Assembly (NCBI GenBank): GCA_963816745.1
Contig: CAWFLQ010000013.1
Coordinates: 372,001-436,000 of the forward strand
Direction of reading: 5' to 3'
Source of the DNA: VAZQ01 sp963816745
Lineage (GTDB): Bacteria > Pseudomonadota > Alphaproteobacteria > Rhizobiales > Xanthobacteraceae
DNA: 64,000 nucleotides
Positions 52,309 to 60,236 of the stretch are shown here, one piece after another (the first letter of the stretch is position 1; each line of letters begins with the position of its first letter). The notes under the pieces were generated by a model, which was given only the letters and a program-made list of their open reading frames with translations, did not search any database and was not told the DNA's origin. Made by a program: the position numbers and the translations under genes.

Positions 52309-52421
52309 GGGACAAAACTACGATTGTCATACGTGGGCGACAACGTTTTCGTTTATGCGAAATTTGCGCGCGTTCCTGCTTCGGCAATCCTGTATCCGAT
52401 CGCATTGGGGCGCGACGATCG

Positions 52422-52952
52422 ATGGATGATGCCGCGGTAGCTCTTCTGGTCTTTGTGACATTACAGCGTTTCGTCGAGTTCATCTGGGACTGGCAGAACA
52501 CGCAACGGCTGCGCGCGGCCGGCGGCATCGAGTTCGGCGGATTGCACTATCCGGCGATGATCCTGGTCCACGCGGGTTGGCTCGCCGGCTTGTGGGTGCT
52601 CGGCTACAACCGGCCCGTCGTCCCGGCCTATCTCATCGCGTTCCTGATACTGCAGATCGGGCGCTATTGGGTACTGGCGACGCTCGGCCGGCGCTGGACC
52701 ACGCGGGTGATCGTGCCGCCCGGCGCGCCCCTGGTCGACAGCGGGCCCTACCGCCTGATGCGGCACCCGAACTACGTGATCGTGGCCGGGGAACTCGTCC
52801 TCGTTCCCCTGGCGCTCGATTTGCCCATTTATTCCCTGGTATTTCTTGCCCTCTATGCGGCAGCCGCATATCTGCGCATCCAGGTCGAGAATTCGGCCCT
52901 GACCTGGGCACCAGGCGAGCGCTGCGGCGATCAAGTTCAGTACCGAAAATGA
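52422..52952 (+). CDS. Isoprenylcysteine carboxyl methyltransferase (ICMT)-family membrane protein
   Basis: A 176-residue integral membrane protein with four or five helices. The ICMT/phospholipid methyltransferase signature is present: GRYWVLATLGRRWTTRVIV, followed by SGPYRLMRHPNYVIVAGELV (RHPNY binds SAM) and the final helix LVFLALYAAAAYLRIQVEN. Bacterial members methylate small or lipid substrates, not prenylated proteins; the substrate is unknown. The last 18 residues (APGERCGDQVQYRK) do not look conserved, so an indel near 52910 may have altered the end. A terminator follows at once. Confidence 0.8.
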   Translation: MDDAAVALLVFVTLQRFVEFIWDWQNTQRLRAAGGIEFGGLHYPAMILVHAGWLAGLWVLGYNRPVVPAYLIAFLILQIGRYWVLATLGRRWTTRVIVPPGAPLVDSGPYRLMRHPNYVIVAGELVLVPLALDLPIYSLVFLALYAAAAYLRIQVENSALTWAPGERCGDQVQYRK

Positions 52953-52980
52953 AAACGCCCGCACGTGGCGGGCGCTTTCA
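52951..52980. terminator. Bidirectional intrinsic terminator
   Basis: CGCCCGC (52956-52962) pairs with GCGGGCG (52968-52974) over a 5-nt loop, and flanking GAAA and TTTC extend the stem, giving A-rich and T-rich sides. It sits at the stop of the ICMT-like gene (plus) and 17 bp beyond the stop of the DUF1127 gene (minus), so it can serve both. Confidence 0.75.
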
Positions 52981-52997
52981 TTGGTATTTAGCGGGAT

Positions 52998-53150
52998 TCA
53001 GCGGTTGGCGCTGTCCCACGCGACGCGCGGAATGTCCGATCGGGTGATGCCGATATCGGCCAGTTCGCGGTCGCCGAGCTGATAGAGCTCGTGCAGGCTG
53101 GCGTTGTAGCGCCTCCAGGACTGGAGGAAGTTGATGATTGCGAGCAACAT
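52998..53150 (-). CDS. DUF1127 (YjiS-type) small protein
   Basis: A 50-residue protein starting MLLAIINFLQSWRRYNASLH, with the DUF1127 core ELYQLGDRELADIGITRSD and a short end RVAWDSANR. The basic helix followed by LxxLxDRxLxDIGI is diagnostic. In Agrobacterium and Rhodobacter, DUF1127 proteins bind RNA or influence phosphate and stress responses and carbon metabolism; the role here is not known. It has its own upstream region with an inverted repeat and a shared terminator downstream, so it is monocistronic. Confidence 0.9.
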   Translation of the reverse strand: MLLAIINFLQSWRRYNASLHELYQLGDRELADIGITRSDIPRVAWDSANR

Positions 53151-53216
53151 GTTCAGTGCCTTTCTTAGTCCGGCCCGACGGCCGGTCGATCAGTCAGGAT
53201 GAACATAAGGTTTCAT

Positions 53217-53251
53217 GCTGCGTCGCAACAGGTTCCATGTTGCGCCGCAGC
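53217..53251. repeat. Inverted repeat upstream of the DUF1127 gene
   Basis: GCTGCGTCGCAACA (53217-53230) and TGTTGCGCCGCAGC (53238-53251) are inverted repeats with one mismatch and a 7-bp spacer, 67 bp before the DUF1127 start. It may be a regulator-binding site or a 5'-UTR hairpin. It is in the only moderately GC-rich stretch of the area. Confidence 0.6.
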
Positions 53252-53366
53252 TATGCAGAAAATGCATGGATAAACGAGCGGTTTTTCACAAAATTTTAGC
53301 GATTTCGCCTGATTCGACGTTGTCCACGGCGAGGGGCGATTCGGGCTGGTACAGGACGGCGCTCCT

Positions 53367-54449
53367 TCACCCCCGTACGCTGGCGCCCCCGAAGCGCTCC
53401 TTCCAGCGCGGGATGACGTCCCGGTTGTAGACATTGTCGGGAATGCCACCCTTGAGCGCGGTCACGACCGAGCGCGTGGCCCAGGCCACGCCCTGCCGCA
53501 ACTCGCCGCCCTCGGTGTAGGAGGCCGAGTGGGGCGAGAGGATCACCCGGTCGCTGATCTTGCGCAGCGGCGAATCCATCGGCAGCGGCTCCTCCTCGAA
53601 GGCGTCGATGGCGGCGCCGCGGACGCGGTTCTCCTCGATGGCGCGCGCCAGCGCCTTCTCGTCCAGCACCTTGCCGCGGGCGGTGTTGATCACGATCGCG
53701 TTCGGCTTCAACAGCTTGAGCTGCTCGTCGCCGAACATGTAGCGCGTCTCCTTGGTCAGCACGACGTGGAACGAGATGACGTCGGACTGCCGCAGCAGCG
53801 TCTCGTAATCGACCGGCGTGACGCCATGGGTGAGGAAGTGCGCCGGCGGCACGTAGGGGTCGTACGCGATGATGCGCGCGCGCCAGGGCGCCAGCAGCTG
53901 GGCCACCCGCGTGCCGATGCGCCCGAGGCCGACGAGGCCGATGGTCTGGCCGGCAAAGCCGTCGGAGGCGCGGCTGCCGACGTAATAGGCGAAATTCTCC
54001 GCCGTGCGCCACTTGCCCGCGCGCACGTCGGCGTCGCGCTCGGCGACCTTCTTCAACAGCGAGAGCATGAAGGTGACGGTGGTCTCGGCCACGCCGAAGC
54101 AATTGGATTCGGTCGGCGCGTGACACACCATCACGCCGAGGTCGGTCGCGGCCTCGACGTCGATGTCGTCGACGCCGACGGTGTATTTCGCGACCACGCG
54201 CAGGCGCTGGGAGGCCTGCATGATCCGCCGGGTGATCGGGGTGTGGCGGATCGACGTGCCCATGAGCGCGACCGCGTCGCGCGCGGCCTCGACCACCGCA
54301 TCCTCGCAGGACGTGCGCGGCAGCTGCCAGTCGCGGTCGCCGATCACGACCTCGCAGCCCATGCCCTCGAGCGCGGTGATGGTCTCCGGCGGCTCCTCGC
54401 GCGGGGCAAAGATCAGCACCTTGGGCTTGGACAGCGACGATTCGGACAT
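53367..54449 (-). CDS. D-isomer-specific 2-hydroxyacid dehydrogenase
   Basis: An intact 360-residue NAD-dependent dehydrogenase of the phosphoglycerate dehydrogenase superfamily. The split substrate domain begins KPKVLIFAPREEPPETITAL; the Rossmann domain has FAGQTIGLVGLGRIGTRVAQ (GxGxxG), NTARGKVLDEKALARAIEEN (catalytic Arg), DAFEEEPLPMDSP (Glu) and ILSPHSASYTEGGE (His). No ACT regulatory domain follows, so serine biosynthesis is unlikely; reduction or oxidation of a catabolic hydroxyacid fits its place after tctBAC. ATG 54449 has GGAG 8 nt upstream; a longer in-frame start is less likely. It is the last gene of the minus-strand tctBAC run, 135 bp after tctC. Confidence 0.88.
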   Translation of the reverse strand: MSESSLSKPKVLIFAPREEPPETITALEGMGCEVVIGDRDWQLPRTSCEDAVVEAARDAVALMGTSIRHTPITRRIMQASQRLRVVAKYTVGVDDIDVEAATDLGVMVCHAPTESNCFGVAETTVTFMLSLLKKVAERDADVRAGKWRTAENFAYYVGSRASDGFAGQTIGLVGLGRIGTRVAQLLAPWRARIIAYDPYVPPAHFLTHGVTPVDYETLLRQSDVISFHVVLTKETRYMFGDEQLKLLKPNAIVINTARGKVLDEKALARAIEENRVRGAAIDAFEEEPLPMDSPLRKISDRVILSPHSASYTEGGELRQGVAWATRSVVTALKGGIPDNVYNRDVIPRWKERFGGASVRG

Positions 54450-54584
54450 GGAGGCTCCGTGGGTGGCTCGCCCGAGACGACAGATCGTTCTCTTTTTGAG
54501 GGGCAATGAGCGTGTGAGGCGCAGCCAGATTAGGCCATGTGCTCATGATTGAGCAATGCTCGGGACTGCGCCTCGAGGCAGGGG

Positions 54585-55568
54585 TCACCGGTGCGGGCGG
54601 CTCCTCGCCCACTCGGTATATTTCTTGGCCGTGGCGTGCGTGTCGGCGAAGTACTTGGCGTATTCCTCGCCGACCATGATCTTGATGCCGAGGCCCTGCG
54701 CCTCGAGCTTCTCGACGTGCTCGGGATCATCCATCGCTTTTTTCAGGACCTCGCGCAGCTTACCCAAGACCGGTTCGGGCATGCCCTTAGGTCCGGCGAT
54801 GCCACGGGTGGAGCTCGACACGATGGTCGGGTAGCCGAGCTCCTTCGTGGTCGCCACGTCGGGCAGGAATTTCGAGCGCACAGTGTCCATGACGGCGAGG
54901 GCGCGCACTTCCCCGGTCTGCACGCGCCGCACCACGCCGCCGACATTGTCGAAGGCGACGTCGACGTTGCCGCCCATGATCTCCTTGAGCTGGGTCGCGC
55001 CGCCGTCGAGGTGCACGATGCGGAACACCGCACCGGGCGCCGCCTCCTCGGTCATCAGGATGGCGAGATGATCGTCCGACAGGATGCCGGTGGTCGCGGC
55101 GCGGATCGTATTGGGCGACTTCTTGGCGCCATCGAGCAGGTCCTGCAGCGTCTTGAAGGGGCTGTCCGCTCGGACCCAAATGATACCGGGGTCGAGCACC
55201 TGGTTGATGATCGGCGTGAAGTCCTTCTCGGTGAAGATCGCCTTGCGGTCGGGGTCGAGGATGACGGTGTTGGTGGCCGGCAGGTTGATGAAGCCGATGT
55301 AGTAGCCGTCCGGTTTCTGGCGCACGAGCTCGGTCCAGCCGACCTGGCCGCCGGCACCGCCCTTGTTCACCACCACGATCGGTTGGCCGAGCGATTTCTC
55401 GGCGATCGCCGCCACGATGCGGCCGGCGATGTCGGTTCCGCCGCCGGCCGGATACGCGACCATGAGCTGGACCGGGCGGTTGGGGAAGTTTTGCGCGCCG
55501 GCGTCGCCGGTGGGCGCGCCGAGCGCCAAAGCGGCGGCGATGGCAGCCGTGACGATGCGAGACCTCAT
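54585..55568 (-). CDS. tctC: Tripartite tricarboxylate transporter receptor TctC
   Basis: An intact 327-residue periplasmic receptor. The signal peptide AAIAAALALGAPTGDAGAQ is followed by FPNRPVQLMVAYPAGGGTDI (ligand loop), GQPIVVVNKGGAGGQVGWTE, TEKDFTPIINQVLDPGIIWV, and GNVDVAFDNVGGVVRRVQTG. ATG 55568 has a good AGGAGA Shine-Dalgarno. It follows tctA by 28 bp and so is the dedicated receptor of the TctBA permease. The loop here reads AYPAGGGTD instead of PFPAGGPTD in the two other minus-strand receptors, suggesting a different ligand. Confidence 0.93.
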   Translation of the reverse strand: MRSRIVTAAIAAALALGAPTGDAGAQNFPNRPVQLMVAYPAGGGTDIAGRIVAAIAEKSLGQPIVVVNKGGAGGQVGWTELVRQKPDGYYIGFINLPATNTVILDPDRKAIFTEKDFTPIINQVLDPGIIWVRADSPFKTLQDLLDGAKKSPNTIRAATTGILSDDHLAILMTEEAAPGAVFRIVHLDGGATQLKEIMGGNVDVAFDNVGGVVRRVQTGEVRALAVMDTVRSKFLPDVATTKELGYPTIVSSSTRGIAGPKGMPEPVLGKLREVLKKAMDDPEHVEKLEAQGLGIKIMVGEEYAKYFADTHATAKKYTEWARSRPHR

Positions 55569-55596
55569 TGACGTTCTCCTTCCGCTTGGTTGTGGT

Positions 55597-57093
55597 TCAA
55601 GGGCTCGATTCACGCACTTGCGGCGGTGGAAGGCGCAGCAGCGATACGACAAGGACAGCGACCGCAAGCAGCAACAGGGCAAGGCACAAAGGCCGCGTGA
55701 AGAAAATCGAGAAATCGCCGCCCGACATTTCGAGCGAGGTTCGCAATGACTTCTCGATGAAGGGTCCGAGGATCAATCCGAGCACGAATGGTGCGGTCGG
55801 TAGATCGATCTTCCGCAAGCCGTAGCCGATCACCCCGAATGCGATCATGACGCCGACGTCGAATACGCTCTGCTGCAGGCTATAGGCGCCGATGACGCAG
55901 AACAGCAGCGTTCCGACGCACACATATTGATAGGGCAGACGCAGCAAGCGCGCCCACAGGCCGACGAACGGCAGATTCAAGATCAGCAATATGACATTGC
56001 CGATCATGAAGCTCGCGATCACTGCCCAGACAAGGTCGGGGCGGTCCTTGAACAGGAACGGGCCGGGCGTGAGGCCGTTGATGATGAAGGCGCCCATCAG
56101 CACCGCGATGGTCGGCGAGCTCGGGATGCCGAGCGTCAGCAGCGGGATCATGGCGGCGTTGGCGTAGGCATTGTTGGCGGTCTCAGGAGCGGCCACGCCC
56201 TCGATGGCGCCCTGGCCGAACTTTTCCGGCGTCTTGGAGAGGCGCTTCTCGACCACGTAAGCGACGAAGGTCGGGATGATGGCGCCCACACCAGGGATGA
56301 GCCCCAGGAAAAAGCCGATGCCGGTCCCGCGTGCGATGGCGCCGAGCGAGCGGCGCCACTCCTCGCGCGAGGGCAGCAGCGACGTGAGCTTCGTCTTGAT
56401 CACCTGCCGGTAGGGCGCCTCGACGGTGAGCAGGATCTCGGCGACGCCGAACAGGCCCATCACGACCGGAATGAAGCCGACGCCGTCGTAGAGGCTCGGG
56501 ATGCCGAACGTGAAGCGTGGCGCGCCGCGCACGGGATCGATACCGACCATCGCGACCAGCAGCCCGAGCACCGCCATGACCACGCCGGCCACGAGAGACT
56601 GGCCGGCCAGGCCGGTGATGAGGCACAGGCCGACCAGCATCAGTGCAAAGAACTCGGGCGGGCCGAAGCTCAAGGCCAGTCGCGCAAGCGGCGGGGCGAC
56701 GATGATCAGCGCGAGCGTGGCGGCGATGCCTCCGACAAACGAGCCGATGGCGGCGATGCCCAGCGCGGTGCCGCCGCGGCCCTGCTTCGCCATTTGGTGG
56801 CCGTCGAAGCAGGTGATGACGGAGGCTGCTTCTCCCGGAACGTTGATCAGCACCGACGTGATGGTGCCGCCGTACATGGCGCCGTAGTAGATGGCGCTGA
56901 GCATGATGAGAGCGCCGGTCGGGTCGAGCTTGAAGGTGAGCGGGATGAGGATGGCCGTGCCCGCCGCCGGCCCAAGTCCGGGAAGCACTCCGATCAGCGT
57001 GCCGAGGAAGCACCCGATCAGAGCGAAGCCGAGATTCTGCAGGCTCATCGCCGCCGTCAAGCCCGCGAGGAGATGCTGGAAAGTGTCCACCAT
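55597..57093 (-). CDS. tctA: Tripartite tricarboxylate transporter large permease TctA
   Basis: An intact 498-residue protein with 11-12 membrane helices. The family signatures are GCFLGTLIGVLPGLGPAAGT, AIYYGAMYGGTITSVLINVP followed by GEAASVITCFDGHQMAKQGR, and the repeated motif FFLGLIPGVGAIIPTFVAYV with APETANNAYANAAMIPLLTL. ATG 57093 (MVDTFQHLLAGL) is favoured; the frame extends upstream without similarity and overlaps tctB. TctA drives cation-coupled uptake of a carboxylate delivered by a TctC receptor. Confidence 0.95.
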   Translation of the reverse strand: MVDTFQHLLAGLTAAMSLQNLGFALIGCFLGTLIGVLPGLGPAAGTAILIPLTFKLDPTGALIMLSAIYYGAMYGGTITSVLINVPGEAASVITCFDGHQMAKQGRGGTALGIAAIGSFVGGIAATLALIIVAPPLARLALSFGPPEFFALMLVGLCLITGLAGQSLVAGVVMAVLGLLVAMVGIDPVRGAPRFTFGIPSLYDGVGFIPVVMGLFGVAEILLTVEAPYRQVIKTKLTSLLPSREEWRRSLGAIARGTGIGFFLGLIPGVGAIIPTFVAYVVEKRLSKTPEKFGQGAIEGVAAPETANNAYANAAMIPLLTLGIPSSPTIAVLMGAFIINGLTPGPFLFKDRPDLVWAVIASFMIGNVILLILNLPFVGLWARLLRLPYQYVCVGTLLFCVIGAYSLQQSVFDVGVMIAFGVIGYGLRKIDLPTAPFVLGLILGPFIEKSLRTSLEMSGGDFSIFFTRPLCLALLLLAVAVLVVSLLRLPPPQVRESSP

Positions 57094-57100
57094 GCATCCC

Positions 57101-57553
57101 TCAAAGTCCGAGCACGCCGATCGGGAGTGGCACCTTGAGCCAGTAGAAAAAGACATGAAACACGCCGAAGCTTCCCGCCAAGGCGGTGAGCGAGATGGCG
57201 GACGGCGAGCGCGCGCCGAGCACCAGCAACAGGCCCGCGATGAAGAGCAGCATGGTCAACCGGAATCCAAGCGGCTCGAGCAGGGCGGCCGCGACCACAA
57301 GGGCGCCGAGCACGGCACCGGCCTGAAGGGCGGCCTGCCGGTTCGGCAGAATGCTCACGGCAATGTCGCGGCTACGTGCGTTCTGGATCAGCAGGGCCAC
57401 GCTCAGCGCGGACCCGATCAGGCTCAGCCAGAAGGGAAAGAAGCCAGGGCCCGGCCCCAACGCGTCGGTGAGCGAGTAGTCGAGCGAAGTGACGAGGGCA
57501 GCTGCAAAGATGCCCAGCAAGCAAACGCATGCGACAAAGCGCCCGCGCCGCAC
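57101..57553 (-). CDS. tctB: Tripartite tricarboxylate transporter small subunit TctB
   Basis: An intact 150-residue protein with four membrane helices. The N-terminal helix is FVACVCLLGIFAAALVTSL; then the TctB stretch LGPGPGFFPFWLSLIGSALS; then LGALVVAAALLEPLGFRLT, LFIAGLLLVLGA and the closing FGVFHVFFYWLKVPLPIGVL. GTG 57553 is preceded by GGAGGAA, the best start. tctA begins 7 bp after its stop. This is the first gene of the tctB-tctA-tctC-dehydrogenase run. Confidence 0.93.
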   Translation of the reverse strand: MRRGRFVACVCLLGIFAAALVTSLDYSLTDALGPGPGFFPFWLSLIGSALSVALLIQNARSRDIAVSILPNRQAALQAGAVLGALVVAAALLEPLGFRLTMLLFIAGLLLVLGARSPSAISLTALAGSFGVFHVFFYWLKVPLPIGVLGL

Positions 57554-57648
57554 CGTTCCTCCCCCTCGGCTTTGTTCTATTGTTGAGGAGAGGCTAACAC
57601 GATCGCCGCGGCTGGGACAGTCGACGTCAAGGGTTTCGAACCGGCGCG

Positions 57649-59037
57649 CTATTGACCGCGCGGAATGGGCTTGACCCAGACGCCGCCTTTCGGGCGGAGC
57701 GTTATCGACGGTTGCGGCACGACCGGGCGGGTGCCGCGCCATTGCAATCGGAATCGCTGCGCCACGGCGGCCAGGATCAACACCGCTTCCATCATCGCAA
57801 AGCGATTGCCGATGCAGATGCGAGGCCCCCCACCGAACGGCATATAGGCAAAGCGCGGGAGCTGCTTGGCGAAATCGCCGCTCCAGCGTTCCGGACGAAA
57901 CTCCGTGGGGTGCTCGAAATAACGCGGGTCACGGTGCGATACCCAAGGGCTCATGATGACCGTGGTGCCTGCCGGAATGGCGTAGCCCCCGATCTCGCAA
58001 TCTGCCAGCGCCTCGCGCCCGAAGCCCCAGGCGGGCGGATATAGGCGCATGGCCTCGGTCACCACCTGCTCGGTGAACCGTAGCTGCGGCAGGTCGCCGA
58101 CGGTCGGTGTCCGTCCGCCGAGGACATCGTGCAACTCTGCTGCGAGCCTCGTGTCCACCTCGGGGTGGTGGGCGAGCAGGTACCACGTCCATGAGAGCGC
58201 GAGTGCCGTGGTTTCGTGACCGGCGAGCAGAAGCGTGATCACCTCGTCACGCAGCTGTCGCTCGCTCATCGACTGGCCGTCTTCATCACGGGCCAGCATC
58301 ATCATGGAGAGCAGGTCGCCACGATCCCCGCCGCGCTGCCGCCGATCTCGGATGATCTTGGTCACCAGCCGATCGATCCGGCGCACCCCGCGCACATAAC
58401 GGATGTTGCCTGGTATCGGAATCGCATCGGGGATGGCGAAGGGACGGCGGAAGCGAACCGAAATCTCCTCGACGACCGTGCTGAAGGCTTGGCCGATGTC
58501 GGCAACGTCTCGTTCCACTTCGGAGTCGAAGAGCGCCTTGGCGGCGATACGCAACGTCAGGGCCATGGTATCGGCGTGCACGTCACGCAAGTCGCCCGGC
58601 TGCCACGTCTCGAGCATCCGTTCGGTGTAACGCACTGTTGCGTCGCCATACCCGGCGAGCCGTTGCGGGTGAAAGGCCGGTGCCGCCAGCCGACGTTGAC
58701 GATGCCAAAACTCGCCCTCGCTGGTCAGCAGGCCCTGGCCGAAGATCGCGCGAACGTGACGAAAGAAGAGGGGGAACTTGATGAAATTCTGCGGGTTCTT
58801 GACCAGCACATACTCCGCAAAGTCGGGCCGGTTGATGAGCACGGCTGGCCAGCCACCAAACCGCAGGGCCACGATATCGCCGTAGTCGCGCGACCATTCG
58901 GTATAGTAGCGAAGGGCATCGCGACCGAAATCGACCAGGTTTCCAAGGAACGGCAGCCCCTTCGGGCCGGGCGGGCGCCGCACGTCAGGCAGGTCACGTC
59001 GTTGAAAGCTGGTCTCGGCCGAAGATTGGGCCGTCAT
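57649..59037 (-). CDS. Cytochrome P450
   Basis: An intact monooxygenase of 462 residues. The proline-rich hinge is RRPPGPKGLPFLGNLVDFGR. The C helix WHRQRRLAAPAFHPQRLAGY binds heme propionate, the I helix LLLAGHETTALALSWTWYLL has the oxygen-activating AGHETT, ExxR lies in VTEAMRLYPPAWGF, and the heme loop is PFGGGPRICIGNRFAMMEA with the thiolate cysteine. The absence of a signal anchor and the sequence style resemble bacterial CYP110/CYP102-like fatty-acid or hydrocarbon hydroxylases, but substrate is unknown. No ferredoxin or reductase lies nearby, so redox partners are encoded elsewhere. ATG 59037 is preferred over TTG 59040. Confidence 0.93.
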   Translation of the reverse strand: MTAQSSAETSFQRRDLPDVRRPPGPKGLPFLGNLVDFGRDALRYYTEWSRDYGDIVALRFGGWPAVLINRPDFAEYVLVKNPQNFIKFPLFFRHVRAIFGQGLLTSEGEFWHRQRRLAAPAFHPQRLAGYGDATVRYTERMLETWQPGDLRDVHADTMALTLRIAAKALFDSEVERDVADIGQAFSTVVEEISVRFRRPFAIPDAIPIPGNIRYVRGVRRIDRLVTKIIRDRRQRGGDRGDLLSMMMLARDEDGQSMSERQLRDEVITLLLAGHETTALALSWTWYLLAHHPEVDTRLAAELHDVLGGRTPTVGDLPQLRFTEQVVTEAMRLYPPAWGFGREALADCEIGGYAIPAGTTVIMSPWVSHRDPRYFEHPTEFRPERWSGDFAKQLPRFAYMPFGGGPRICIGNRFAMMEAVLILAAVAQRFRLQWRGTRPVVPQPSITLRPKGGVWVKPIPRGQ

Positions 59038-59185
59038 CAAGCACTCACCAAAATACCTGTTCGCGCCGGTTCCGGCCTGCGGCCGTGCAGTTCATGCATC
59101 GCCAGTGTGATCAGAGCAAGGCATGTTGGGCTTGGAATGCTCGCGGCGGCGGAGCGTTCCGTTGCGCCGGGAGCAGGGTTACGGC

Positions 59186-60181
59186 CTAGTTGAGTTGGAT
59201 CCCGCTATCCTTGAGCACCAGGCCCCAGCGTTCCAGCTCCTTGCGCACGAAAGCGGACATTTCCTCCGGCGTGCTCGAGACGGCGCTGATACCGGCCTTC
59301 TCGAGCTTGTCGGCGATGACGGGATCGGCATACATCCGCACGACCTCGCGCTGGACCTTGTCGATGATGCCGCGCGGCGTGCCGGCAGGCGCCACGAAAC
59401 CGATCCAGGTGGAGATGTCGTCGAGCGCGGGAATGCCGGCCTCGACGGCGAGCGGCTTGACGTCGGGCAGCGCGGGCAGCGGCCGGCTGTTGAGCTTGGC
59501 GAGCGCGCGCAACTTGCCGCTTTGGATCAGCGGCAGGCTGGTGGCGGCGCCATCGATGATGTAGTCGACGGCGCCGGTCAGGAGGCCCTGCACCGTCGGT
59601 GGACTGCCGCTGAACGGGATGTACTGCGCCTCGATGCCGGCCTCGCGGTTGAACAGGTAGCCGGCGAGACGGGTGGTGATGATGCCGGCGCCGTAGTTGA
59701 GCTTGCCGGGATTGGCTTTGGCGCGGGCGATCAGCTCCTTCACCGTCTTCGGGCCGTCCTCCGCCCGCACGCTGAGCAGCGACGTGTTCTTGGAGGCAAG
59801 CGTGATCGGCGCGAAATCCTTGAGCGGATCGTAGGACAGGCTCTTGTTGGTGATGGGATTGAGCACCATGGTGACGTCCATCACCGCAAACAAGCTGTAA
59901 CCGTCGGCGGGCATCTTGGCGACGCGCGCCGCCGCGATCGCGGTATTTGCGCCGGGCTGATTCTCGACCACCACGGCCTGGCCCCAGATCTCGCTCAGGC
60001 GTTGCGCGATCACCCGCGTCACGATGTCGGTCGGGCCGCCCGCTGGGAATGGCACGATGATGCGGACCGCGCGATTGGGGTAGGTCTGCGTGTCGGCGTC
60101 CTGAGCGACGGCGGATCCCATCACCAATGCTGACGACAACACGGCCGACAGCACGGCGAGACCGATCGAACGAAAGTTCAT
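59186..60181 (-). CDS. Bug/TctC-family periplasmic receptor (copy 2 of the island)
   Basis: An intact 331-residue receptor from ATG 60181 (MNFRSIGLAVLSAVLS); ATG 60193 is an alternative. The signal peptide ends at SAVAQDA. Family loops are YPNRAVRIIVPFPAGGPTDI, GQAVVVENQPGANTAIAAAR, PLKDFAPITLASKNTSLLSV and NPGKLNYGAGIITTRLAGYL. It is closely similar in pattern to the next gene, 55 bp away, and the two look like a tandem duplication. It has no own TctA or TctB and may pass ligand to the permease at 55.6 kb, or act as a sensor. Confidence 0.92.
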   Translation of the reverse strand: MNFRSIGLAVLSAVLSSALVMGSAVAQDADTQTYPNRAVRIIVPFPAGGPTDIVTRVIAQRLSEIWGQAVVVENQPGANTAIAAARVAKMPADGYSLFAVMDVTMVLNPITNKSLSYDPLKDFAPITLASKNTSLLSVRAEDGPKTVKELIARAKANPGKLNYGAGIITTRLAGYLFNREAGIEAQYIPFSGSPPTVQGLLTGAVDYIIDGAATSLPLIQSGKLRALAKLNSRPLPALPDVKPLAVEAGIPALDDISTWIGFVAPAGTPRGIIDKVQREVVRMYADPVIADKLEKAGISAVSSTPEEMSAFVRKELERWGLVLKDSGIQLN

Positions 60182-60236
60182 GGCGGCCCTCATCTTTCGT
60201 TTGGTCGCATTTTCTGCCGAAAACCGGTTCATGCTC

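Noticed and set aside
52422..52952. NnrU or prenylated-protein methyltransferase assignment
   Set aside because: The RHPNY signature supports only the broad ICMT/phospholipid methyltransferase family; a specific substrate cannot be supported.
53367..54449. SerA, serine biosynthetic phosphoglycerate dehydrogenase
   Set aside because: It lacks the C-terminal ACT and intervening domains and lies in a tctBAC transcript; a general 2-hydroxyacid dehydrogenase call is safer.
55927..57138. Plus-strand open frame of 403 codons across tctA
   Set aside because: Shadow of tctA; composition is almost only Asp, Arg, Gln, Ala and His.
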